Below, piece after piece: positions 10,201 to 19,936 of a DNA stretch of 64,000 bases. The translations under genes and the position numbers were made by a program. The first letter of the stretch is position 1. Each line of letters opens with the position of its first letter. This DNA comes from Parasponia andersonii (lineage: Eukaryota; Streptophyta; Magnoliopsida; Rosales; Cannabaceae): positions 388,280 to 452,279 of the forward strand of contig JXTB01000191.1 of NCBI GenBank assembly GCA_002914805.1, in the 5' to 3' direction. The notes under the pieces were generated by a model. It worked only from the letters and a program-made list of their open reading frames with translations. It made no database searches and had not been told where the DNA came from.

Positions 10201-12167
10201 GCATTCCGCAGAATAAACCCACTGAGATCTATGTTGACAATAAATCAGCAATTGCTTTAGCGAAGAATCCCGTCTTTTATGATAGAAGCAAGCACATCGA
10301 TACTCGCTACCATTATATAAGGGAATATGTTGTAAGAAAGGATGTACAACTGAACTATGTGAAGACTCAAGACCAAGTGGCAGATATTTTCACCAAACCA
10401 CTCAAGCAAGAAGATTTTCTTAAGTTAAGAAATTTATTAGGTGTCATAAATCAAGTTTAAGGGGGGGTGTTAGAAATAAACCTATTTTGTGACCCATTGT
10501 GCCATAATTTAGTGATTTGGACTTATGTTGTAAGTTGGGCTTATTTTGGTGATGTGTGTGTCTAATAGCCCATAGCTAAATATCCAAGTTTCTAGAGTAT
10601 TCTTGTATTTGCTAGATTACTCTTGTATTTTGTATAATTAACTAGGTGGTGGAGGTTACATGGAATATCTAGAATCATTCCTGGAGTAGTATAAATAGAG
10701 TACTCCTCCCTCCATTTTGTATCAAGCAAAAAAGAGAAACAATTCAAGTAATAATACAAGTTCTTCTCTTCCACCAAAATTCTCTCTAGTTTCTTCCTTA
10801 GCCTTTCTAGCCTTAAAAACCTCCTATTTCCAACAAAGTAATCATTATCCAATTTTGTTAAGCTACATAACAAGATGAACTTCTTCATGTATAAAAATCT
10901 GTGACAGAGACCATACCCTTATTAACTGTGTATCGACAATTTTGACTGATAAGTGATAAGCTACAGTGGGCATCTCTACTCCACCCATCTGGCAAGGTTT
11001 CCTTATCAGCAATTTCTAGATATACTGACAAATGATCCGTCGCGGTCGTAAGGAAAATTAGTAACTTCCTGCAAATTTCAATTGAAATCGGATTCGACAG
11101 TTACCGAAAGGCATCGTTGCACCAGTAAACTTGGGACCAATAGCAACAGATTTTAGGAGATTTAAGCACCATTTGTATCCTCCTGCATGAAAAATGTCAG
11201 AATAGAGCTTCTCTATATCGAAAGTCGAAAATCTGTGGATGTTCCATGTGAATTGTGCTGATGAAGAACCATTCACTCGCTGAGCATCCCCACTAAACGC
11301 CTTTTCTGGTTGAGGTACTAGCGTCAGTTAACCAATTTAATCAAAACGACTATATATATCTTGATCGAATATCAACAGAATGCATTAAAAAAAAAAAAGA
11401 AAAAGAAAAACAAGCTATTCGGAAATTGTATCTGAACTTCTAAAGAGGTAAAACTGAAGAAACAAATTATGTTACTCACTGATTTGACTTGGTACTTAGT
11501 CTTAGACTATGAAACATGCTATAGAGTTTGACATACAAACCTTCTTTCTCACAACAACTTGATATAATGAAACTAAGTTTATCCCGAAACTTAACCCCCA
11601 ATTTCTCTACATGATATGGGCTGTTTCACTTTTGCGACCATGGAATTTGAACCCGATCAAATTTCGTTCATTACCCGTTGTTAGTAGCCTAAATATGAAA
11701 TTAATACTAAGATTTCCTTTGGACCAATTTCATGGAAGCACAATGGTCAACTAACTAGTAACCAATGAAAACAACTTCAATGCTTGAATGTCCCACATTC
11801 TTATTATAATTTTTTTTTTTTACTTCAAAGAACGTGTTTTGGTTCAGAAACATGACAGAAGCAAGGCTTGGAAAGTTGATATATTTATCTGTTAAATTAA
11901 GATTATACTTAGTTCTACTTCTATACATCATACCATCACATGTGATAATGTTAATAATAATTTTCAACGTTGCCCAACAAACTATAACACAAACCTGCAT
12001 ACCAAGCACCGGTTTTGCAAATTACATTAAAAAAAAAAAAACAGAAAAAAAAAACCAAAACCAAATTTAATATAACTTCAAAGCTTCCCCAACAACTATT
12101 TTACACATATAGCCTGAATTTTCTCGGAGAAACGCTAGAAAATTAGGCCAGGGTGGTTACCTTCCAT
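4292..12167 (-). CDS. RTM3-like MATH and coiled-coil protein, copy 1 (C-terminally truncated)
   Basis: Spliced minus-strand gene. Exons deduced by eye: 12161-12167 (ATG GAA G, donor GTAACC), 11170-11305, 10917-11068, 5345-5469, 5134-5199 and 4292-4825, about 339 residues if joined this way. Phases agree at every junction. Exons 2-4 give a MATH domain: [15 protein letters not shown] and GGYKW, then [30 protein letters not shown] and PLNEFYDP. The last exon is a charged coiled coil rich in E, K and L. Family members interact through MATH and coiled coil; RTM3 of Arabidopsis limits potyvirus spread. Oddities: copia C fills intron 3 (5470-10916); a TAG at 4292-4294 removes 35 codons of a tail kept in copies 2 and 3; about 20 coil residues are deleted in frame. 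Genes 2 and 3 extend exon 5 to a donor matching 4927 here, so 4927-5134 could include another exon. The function is inferred from the family. Confidence 0.75.
5516..5892 (+). repeat. 5' LTR of copia C
   Basis: 377 bases, starting TGCTAGAAATAAACC (normal start TGTTAG in the 3' copy) and ending TTTTCAACA. It carries one extra 9-base unit (AGCATTTCT) compared with the 3' LTR. Confidence 0.93.
5738..5745 (+). promoter_or_regulatory. TATA box of copia C 5' LTR
   Basis: TATAAATA followed by a C-rich stretch, in the usual core-promoter position of a copia LTR, repeated at the same place in the 3' LTR and in the A/B family. It would drive plus-strand transcription, antisense to MATH copy 1. Confidence 0.6.
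5896..5907 (+). other. Primer-binding site (initiator Met tRNA), copia C
   Basis: TGGTATCAGAGC begins three bases after the LTR end. This is complementary to the 3' end of plant initiator methionine tRNA, the standard copia primer. Confidence 0.92.
6120..6330 (+). promoter_or_regulatory. TTGAC-rich leader of copia C
   Basis: The untranslated leader between primer site and gag has about 10 forward TTGAC cores in 160 bases, mostly TTGACC or TTGACT, arranged in loose repeats such as GCCATCAGAGCAGTTGACC. TTGAC followed by C or T is the W-box core bound by WRKY factors. Whether it acts as one here is an inference. The leader of copia B has a similar cluster. Confidence 0.5.
6408..10460 (+). pseudogene. 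Broken gag-pol of copia C
   Basis: Gag starts at ATG 6408 ([18 protein letters not shown]) and hits TGA at 6585-6587. A CCHC zinc knuckle lies at 7241-7282 (C-x2-C-x4-H-x4-C). Protease motif LDSGVSNHM replaces LDTGAS near 7400. Integrase has the GAG-pre-integrase block ([12 protein letters not shown], about 7806) and the core with DRGGEF near 8178, broken by stops near 7954 and 8203. RT carries an intact YVDD at 9513-9524 but has a TAG at 9241. RNase H ([11 protein letters not shown], about 10000) is broken by TAA at 10101. Domain order PR-IN-RT-RH is that of copia. With this many stops and at least one frameshift near 7180 it is not functional. Confidence 0.9.
10468..10835 (+). repeat. 3' LTR of copia C, with polypurine tract
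   Basis: 368 bases, TGTTAGAAATAAACC to TTTCCAACA, directly after a G7 polypurine tract (10461-10467) that follows the gag-pol stop TAA at 10458-10460. Confidence 0.93.
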
Positions 12168-12827
12168 GAGGCTATGGAACAAAGAAGAAAATTTTCTGTA
12201 GGAGAGAGAGATTATGAGTAGAATTTGTAGACCAATCCAAAATCCAAAGCTGCTTCCTTAGCCTTACAAGTTTCCTTAATTTGAATTGTATTAATAACCA
12301 AATATGAAAAGGGTTACTCCTCGCACTCTGTTTGTGTGGTGCCCAAGATTCTCACATGCATATTAAGCCAATAATAAATATGTTCTAATTGCATATTAAG
12401 CATCTAGAAGTTGTTAATACTAGTTTTATAGTAACATACTCATTCATTATGTTATGTGCATTTATATACATGTTATTAAACTAATAATTGTCAAAGTGTC
12501 CCAATATAGCGTAAAGGTTCAATACCTTCATTGAGAGAGCTCGTTGTACTAAAAGAACAAAGAATATAATTATGAAAGTAATACCATGTTTTTATTGTTA
12601 ATTGGAGTGTAATTGGCTTATTTGTATGCTTAATGATTGGTTATGGGGCTAGGTTCTACCAAATTATAATAAGATTGGCCATATAGAATCATAAGTCAAA
12701 GTATGACTGGTTTTCACTTTCTAAGGTAGGATTCACCAACTTTGGCTATACTTGGGTGTATAGGAGTGACAAACAACGTGGTGACTATGCTAAGGATGTT
12801 CTAGAGATGAACACATGGAATGTAATG
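12168..12827 (-). other. 5' flank of MATH copy 1
   Basis: Holds the untranslated leader and promoter region of the minus-strand gene starting at 12167. A GA-rich block (12201-12213) lies in the likely leader. No convincing TATA box or transcription start could be fixed, and no other gene is seen up to the LTR at 12828. Confidence 0.5.
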
Positions 12828-14978
12828 TGTAAAATATCCAAAATACCCCTTAGAATATAAGTTATACCTTTTCTTAGCCATTAAGTGTTGATTTTGGGTC
12901 AAATCTGGTTGCATTCCCTTTCTCTCCAGCCACGACCTAAAACTCTCTAATAATTTTTCTAACTTCTCTCAACTTCTCTCAAACATTTCCAAGAGTTTCC
13001 AAGTGGTAGAACTCAAATTGGAGCCCTAGAAAGCAAGATATACCAAAACTAGTCAAGGTAATTCTATTAAGTTTTTCTTTCTAGGTCTTGTCCTTTAATT
13101 TCAATTCTCTGCTTGTTCCCACTTAAATAATGGTTTTTTCAGGTCTTCTTAAGTCCAAAAATATAATTCTAAGCCTATAGAATCAGTTTAGTGGAGGTAG
13201 AAGGCAAGAACTCCAACAAAAGCTCAAACTAGTCAAAGTGAGCATTATGTATGATTTTGAACTTATAGTTAATTTCTTTTGTGTTAGACCTTAAACCAAA
13301 GTAATTATTTGATGAATAATGGTCCTAGTAACTCTTATATATTTTTGGAAATATAGAATTTAAGTGGGGAGTTCAGGTTACACCTAGAGCCCTAAATTTG
13401 CTAATTATGTATTCAAGTGTTTTTGTGGGTGTATTAAGCTTTCTATATTGGTAATCTGATTTTCTCAACTTACAATAGATATGTATTTATTCCATTAATT
13501 TAGCTACTGTTGGTAGCCATAGATAAGTACACAAATTGTTTTAAACTTGTCTAATCCGAAAAAGATTTGAAATGTGCTTCTATGTTATCCTAGGTGTTTC
13601 TTTTGATTTGTATATGTTGGAATTGGTTTGTTGATTGCTATTATAGGTCTTAAACCATGATTTTAATCATGTGGGGATGTCCTAAAAATAGGCGAGGTGT
13701 TGTCCAAATATTTTTAAAATCAAATGGTATCATTTAGAAGCAAATGGACTAGTTTTACAAAATTATGTGCCATTTTGGATCATTTTTGTGCTAATGAACT
13801 AGCATTCATATTTTACTACTTTTGAATAGTTTTCCAATGCTAGATATTGGCTGCTAAGTACCTTAAGTGATTTATACACTCCAGATTCATTTTAAGATTA
13901 AGTTTCCTAAATTGGTGAAAGTTCTGATTTTGGTCTTGTTTAAGTATCTTAATGCATTCTTTTTGTAAAATGTGCATCTTGAATAATAGTAATTTATGAC
14001 AGGTGATTAGCACACCAATCTCTAGAAGATATTGACTCTTTCCACTATCGATTCCTATTCAGGACACGAGGTAAGTAAAGACTTATAACTGCATCATAAG
14101 TTATGAAATGGCATGTGCATGGCATGTTTTGCATGCAGATGGAGACTTTTAATATAAGAGTATTTGAAAGTGAGTACCATTGTACCAATTTTGTAAGATA
14201 AGTTTTAATGGCAATTGTTAGTCTGTCGGAGCTGGATAGGTAAGTCTGTTGATGTAGACTCTCCCGTTGAAGTGGGATTTGCGGATCTTATAATGTGTCT
14301 CGTTGAAGCGGGACAATATTAGCGCCGTGTGAGATGCCCCTTTGATGAGGGAAGAAGTTTTCAAAAAAAACCTCACACGACGGTCGCACCTTATTTTTGC
14401 TCTTGGCTAGAGTTTCCGCCCAATATTGTCACGACCCATCGACTTAGGGGACAAGTAATGTACTAAGGGACCCAACTAAGAATAATTTTTAAGGAAAATG
14501 CATGGACTCAAATGTTTAAGAAAGAAAAGGGTACAATGGGAACTTTATGAGATTTTAAAGCATTCATAAGCATACATATTTTTTACTTACTGAGCTTTAG
14601 CTCATTTTAGTCTTGTGATGCAGATGAGGAGGCACATTTTGGTATTGACTAGCTGGTTATCTGACTTGCCTTTTGTCGCCATGATCATACAGATGTAGAC
14701 GAGCTTGACCCATGGGCGACATTTTTGTTTTGAGATATTTTGGTGTAATATAAATACTACTGCTGATGGCAAAATAGACTGGTGAAAACCTCTTTTGATT
14801 GTACATTTGGTAAAGACATTTTTAACAAGAAATGACATGCAGTTGCTTTTGTTTAAAGGTTTTAGAAAGTTCAAAATTTGTCCACCTTTTTATCAAAACA
14901 AAAGATAATGTTTAAGAAAGAATAATACTTTATAGTTTGACTGTATATGACAATATGGTTAAACTAGGGGGTGTTACA
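12828..14978 (-). repeat. Probable solo LTR of gypsy type, same family as 1-1204
   Basis: About 2,151 bases between TGTAAAATATCC and GGGGTGTTACA. Read on the minus strand it is TGTAACACCCC to GGATATTTTACA, giving the TG...CA ends of an LTR. Its right half matches 1-1204. No internal retrotransposon sequence adjoins either end. The flanking pentamers TAATG and GTTTG differ, so no target duplication supports a simple solo LTR; it may derive from recombination between two elements or have decayed ends. Confidence 0.65.
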
Positions 14979-15346
14979 GTTTGTGACTCCCACAAAAGAT
15001 TTAAACTCGCTATTTTCTTTATATTTAAAATTTAACATGGCCATAGCTAGTGTACCCTAATTATACTCATAAGTATTCTTAAATTGTTCGTCAATTAAAA
15101 TTAGTCTTTATTTACTCACTCGCTAGCTCTTGTTCCTCTTTTCTATTATATGAGGCCATACAACACCCTAATATTTTAGTACTTAATTGACAAAGAGTTA
15201 AAAATTTCCTAATAAATCAATAAAGAATTATCTATTGTGTCTTTTCTTAGTGTTCTTATATAAACATACCGTATGAGAGTTATATATATTGAATAATACT
15301 ATGTATCTCAAACTTTTAAAACAAATATATCATGTCGTATTAGTAT
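14979..15346. other. AT-rich spacer between two LTRs
   Basis: No gene or repeat recognised. Confidence 0.5.
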
Positions 15347-17519
15347 TGTAATATCTGTGAAGTCACAAGGGCAAATTGGACATTTTAAGAGTAATGATAA
15401 AGTTGTAAATATTGAATTTTCGATTAAAATAATAAAAAATCTGGACTATTATAATATTTTGCAACAATGCCCAGTTTTTTCTTAAAAACCTCTCAGAAGT
15501 TTAAATTTCTAGCAAATAGGGACTTGAGGGAGAGAGGAAGAGAGAGAAAATACTGGATCTGCCGCTGCCTACAGCTGCCGCAATACCACTTGCCTTAGCC
15601 GACACACTAGCCTGTGTCAAAGGGCTTTCGAAGACGAATCCAACGCCACCAGTCTCGCTTCGTTTCGACATCGGATGAAGTCGTAGTGGCCCCGTAAAGA
15701 TTCCGCATCCGGCGAGTTTTTTTGGTCACTGGAGCGCCGTCCGACCTCCATTTTCGACATCTCTGGCACGTGAAGCTCCATCTCGCCGTCGCCGATCAAC
15801 TCTAAGTGGTTCACGTTAAAATTCATCTCCGGTAAGTTTTTACAATTTTTACCGTTTTTACCAACTATGTAAAAAGTGATATTTACGTAATTCTTTTGAT
15901 TAAATGATTTATTTACTCGAGGTAAATACTTGGGGTGAAAGAGGGTTAAAAATTATGAATAATTACAGTTGGTAAAAGTAAAAAGGGTAACGGTAAGTGC
16001 GGTAAATAGTAATTAGAAAAAAAAAAGAGATTTTTCTCATTATATTCAAAAGGTGGTATTTATGTAATTCTTGGATTTTTGGGCTTAATTAATGCTAGGG
16101 ACCTCGAAACTGAGTTCTAATTTCGAATTTGGACTCAGTCAAGATATGAATTTTGATATAAAATATCATTATATTTTATTGTAGAACGAAAATTAAAATT
16201 TCATGGCACAAATTGTACCGTTTTACATGCCATGGGCCAGTCCCGCACTGGGACCTGATTTTGACAAAGTATAAATCTGACCTAGCATTTTTGGGTACTC
16301 TGAATTCAGAGGTGACCTCCATTTCTATATTTGAAGCTTTGGTGAAAAAGTCACTTTTTCTAGTTGACTTACTAGAAACCAGAAATTGTCATTTAAGCAC
16401 CTGAGTGACTGGCTGGGAATTTTTCGAGCGTCATTGACCTAGTATTACTACCATATCAAGGTAGGGTTCGATTACCTAATTTGTATATTTGTTTTGGATT
16501 TTATTTGTATTAAAATTTATTTATGAAAAATCGTGATTTTACGATGGTTAAAAAAAGGTATTATTGATTGTTGAGTTATACTGGGATTGGATTGCGTAAA
16601 TTATTTTATACATTTTTACATATTAGTTTTGGTGTAAAACAGCGGTGTACTGCCCATGTTACAATAAATCCCAGAATAATGCAAAGTTGGATTTTTAAAG
16701 TATGATTTGATTATTGGATGCATGGTAGCCGTGAACTGTGATATGTTGTACATATCTTAGGATCATACACTTGAGTTCCATTATAGCATCACTGTATTTT
16801 TAGGTCGATGGTGAGTTGCTGCAGCGCTAGGTGAGAGACCTAAGACCCTGCATAGGTTTTTATCTGATATGCCTACCGGCAGTGTCAGGATATTGAGTAC
16901 CCCTGCTATAGAGGTATTATAGGATCGTGATGGGAGGATGAGAGCTCACTTATATCCTTGTTGATGTAGATATGTACAATAATGTGGATTTGATTTTGGT
17001 TTTGAATATGTGACTGTTCACGATACCAATAGATTTATAAATTTGATTTATACATAGATTTAAAAGAACTAATCATGCAGATTTGAGAAATTGCATCAAT
17101 TAGAAAGGTAATTAAATTCCTACTGAGCATTTAAATGCTCATCCCTTACATTTCCCCTCTCAGGCAGTGATCGGTGTGACTTTGGAAACTTGGGAGCAGA
17201 GGATTGAGGAGTTGGTTACCGTACAGGAAATTGGTAACTATGTAAATAACGTTGTTATTTATCTTGGCATATATTAAATATTAATAGGCCCGTCTCACGG
17301 ACTCTGTCTGTATAATTAGTGTGTTAGATTGTGAGATTACTGATAATGATATTTGGTTTGTTTTAAATAAATTTCATTTAAAAATTTAAGTCTAATGGTG
17401 ATCACAAAACTATGAGAATTTTCTTTTAAAATATTTTTATGAATTTTTCTTAAATAATCTTTGAATTTCTATTTGTGAAATTCCTTTTCTGCCACTGGCC
17501 CGGAATTTGGGTCATGACA
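15347..17519 (-). repeat. Probable solo LTR of a second gypsy-type family
   Basis: About 2,173 bases, TGTAATATCTGTG at the left and GGGTCATGACA at the right. On the minus strand it starts TGTCATGACCC, a common plant gypsy LTR start. Flanking pentamers AGTAT (15342-15346) and AGTAC (17520-17524) agree at four of five positions, as expected of a slightly decayed target duplication. No protein domain is seen; the short open frame near 15617-15826 lies inside the LTR and is not treated as a gene. Confidence 0.7.
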
Positions 17520-18918
17520 AGTACAATTCAATTAGTGAATATAATTATGTATTTGTAGTAAGTATTAATAAATCAATTGAACAATATCAGCTCATATACC
17601 ACATATACGTTGGCATTAAAAATTTGATAATAATCTTAGTACATCTAGCATCATCCATATATATATATATATATATATTTATATAAGTTGAATTTTCAAC
17701 GTTATATTTGTTTTTTCTTTATGGGTTCCTAACTTTCACCAAATTAAATATGACATACAATATTAAGTCAATCTCACATATTTCTATTTCATTAATTATT
17801 GCCTGATTTTCTCTTTTTTTTTTTCCATTTTTGTTTCTTTCCCATTCTTAATTTTCAACTCTATAGTTTAATTATGTATTACCATGAATGTATAACTATC
17901 GTGTGTTACTGTATCTCTTATACATATTTATATTAAGATCATGTTTTATTGTAGAAAATACACAGTTTTATTTAGAAAACAAAAATAAAATGGAATATAA
18001 ATTTAGATAAGATTTTTTTTTCTTCTTCCATAGTTATTCTCATTTTTTTAGGTGGAAAAGAAAATAAATTTAAAAAACGAGAAAATTTTTTTTTAACTTT
18101 TAATGGAATAGAAATTTAAATCAATATAAATCGGTCTTTTATGTTTTACATTTTTACATCATTAATAAGAATAAATTATTGGAATGGATTGAAATAAATA
18201 AAAATAGGAATCAATTATTGGAATGGATTAAATAAATAAAAAAATCTAACTCAACAGGTAACAAGCAAGTTACCACATTCGATAATGACTTAACTATTAA
18301 ATATAATATATTTTTTCGGTGCAGTTACCGAACTAAAATTATCCAAATTAGAGTATGAGGTAAAGATTGCGATACGTATACCCATTTAAGATTATTTATA
18401 ATATATTTTTTTGGATTGAAAGGAACATTAATATCCACCGATCTATAATCTTTTTCATTATATTCTTCCATCTTGATTACGTCAAATAAATTTTGTTTTT
18501 TAAAAAAGAGGAGACGAAAAACAAAATGAATCAAAACTAGCTAAAATCATATATCAAGCCACATGTTTTATAAGTTGATATTAAAATATTAGTTTGAACA
18601 ACTAGTATTATTCAAATAAATTTCATCAAAAGTTCTTTTGACTAGTTAAAAAAATTACTAAAATGAGACGTGGGAAAAGTAGACGATGGATGGCAATAAA
18701 GTTGCTCTTTGAAAAATATTTCTCTGGAAATATGCTTTTTGAATCCGAAATATTTGAACAAATAATCAAAATGTAAAAAAATAAATTGTAATTATCATAT
18801 GAGGTGTATTTTTAATAGAGTTTCTCATGTTTCTTTTCTTTGGTGCTTTATTTGGAATTTCGATAATTAAATGAAAGTGGTTTTCCTTTCTTGAAATTAT
18901 ATTTTTGAGGGCACTCAA
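17520..18918. other. AT-rich intergenic DNA with an (AT)n microsatellite
   Basis: No gene seen. An (AT)n run lies at about 17657-17680. A near-duplicate of GGAATGGATT...AAATAAA occurs around 18180 and 18220. The stretch ends at the left target site of copia B. Confidence 0.55.
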
Positions 18919-19378
18919 TGTTGAAAATAAACTTGTTTAAGCTCATAAGAAATATTTAAACCCATCAACATGAGACCCAATAAATTGGAGTTAGCCCAAG
19001 TGCAAAACTCATAAAAGAAAAAAATCCAAGTCCAAATTAAAGAAGCCTTCCACCTAGAATCTTCTAGTGTGAGCTAGATATTAGCTTTTTACATATGAAT
19101 TATTTGATTATTATTAGAAGTGTGTAGAAGAAAATATGTGTGGTTTAAGGATTTTTGTAATTGTTTATTTGTATAGTTCTCATTGTTTCTCATGTAGTAT
19201 AAATACCCCTCCCCATTTGAGTTCTAAGCATCAAGTAAGAAGCAAAGCTTCTAAGAGTGAAGAGAAGAGAGAAAGAAGCATAGTTTCTAGTGAGTGAGTG
19301 AGCTTGAAGAGTGAAGTTGAGAATTTTCTCTTGTAAAAGTATTTGAGTGAATAATAAAGTTTATTTTACTTTCTAACA
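18919..19378 (+). repeat. 5' LTR of copia B
   Basis: 460 bases, TGTTGAAAATAAAC to TTTCTAACA. A purine-rich block with GAAGAGAAGAGAG near 19258 lies downstream of the TATA element. Confidence 0.93.
19198..19205 (+). promoter_or_regulatory. TATA box of copia B 5' LTR
   Basis: TATAAATA followed by CCCCTCCCC, the same core arrangement as in the LTRs of copia A and C. Confidence 0.6.
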
Positions 19379-19381
19379 AAG

Positions 19382-19393
19382 TGGTATCAGAGC
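19382..19393 (+). other. Primer-binding site (initiator Met tRNA), copia B
   Basis: TGGTATCAGAGC, three bases after the LTR end, complementary to the 3' end of initiator methionine tRNA. Confidence 0.92.
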
Positions 19394-19639
19394 AAGGTTG
19401 TGAGTTCTCTTGAAATTCTAAGTATGCCCTGTGGTTGCTGCTTTGACTGATCTTCCACATTAGAAAAGAATTCTTGAGATTGAGAGTATTAGCCATTTGT
19501 TCCAAACATACTATTATTACATATCAAATCGAAGAGCTCGACGAGACGAACACACTGCCATAAGAATCAGCCCAATCGGAGTCCGAACGAGTCAGAATGA
19601 GTTGTTGGAATTTTGCTGCCACAAACTGAGTCAACTCAC

Positions 19640-19860
19640 TGAGTTGAGCCGAGTCAATGTCGATTGACCGAGCCATCAGAGCTGTTGACCGAGCCATCAG
19701 AGCCGAGCCGTCAGAGCTGTTAACCAAGCCATCAGAGCCGTTTGATCGCGCCGTTGACTAAATCGTCAAAGCCGTTGACCAACAGTTGACTGGCGTTGAC
19801 CGTTGACCGTTGACCGAGTGTTGACTTTGACCGTTGACTTTGACCAAGTCGATATACAAG
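19640..19860 (+). promoter_or_regulatory. TTGAC-rich repeated leader of copia B
   Basis: Twelve forward TTGAC cores in about 200 bases, including three GTTGACC units in direct succession near 19795-19815 and two copies of TTGACTTTGACC. GAGCCATCAGAGC repeats lie upstream. The pattern is shared with, but expanded over, the leader of copia C. It fits a W-box cluster, though activity is not shown. Confidence 0.5.
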
Positions 19861-19936
19861 TCAATCTTAAGGTTTTTCAGCATTCTGGATCTATCTGTAT
19901 AGTCGAAATTTCCAAAAACTTACTCCGTTAAGAGTT

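Larger units (their letters stand above)
5516..10835 (+). mobile_element. Complete copia retrotransposon C inside intron 3 of MATH copy 1
   Basis: 5,320-base Ty1/copia element with two LTRs, initiator-Met primer site, gag-pol remnant and polypurine tract. It is flanked by a perfect 5-base target duplication, AAGTA, at 5511-5515 and 10836-10840. Without it, intron 3 of the host gene would be about 120 bases. The element lies opposite to the host gene. I count about 20 substitutions and one 9-base indel between its LTRs, so it is not recent. Confidence 0.95.

Noticed and set aside
15617-15826. Minus-strand frame of 69 codons in a GC-richer patch
   Set aside because: It lies inside a probable solo LTR and has no recognisable domain. 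The patch is more likely LTR leader sequence.
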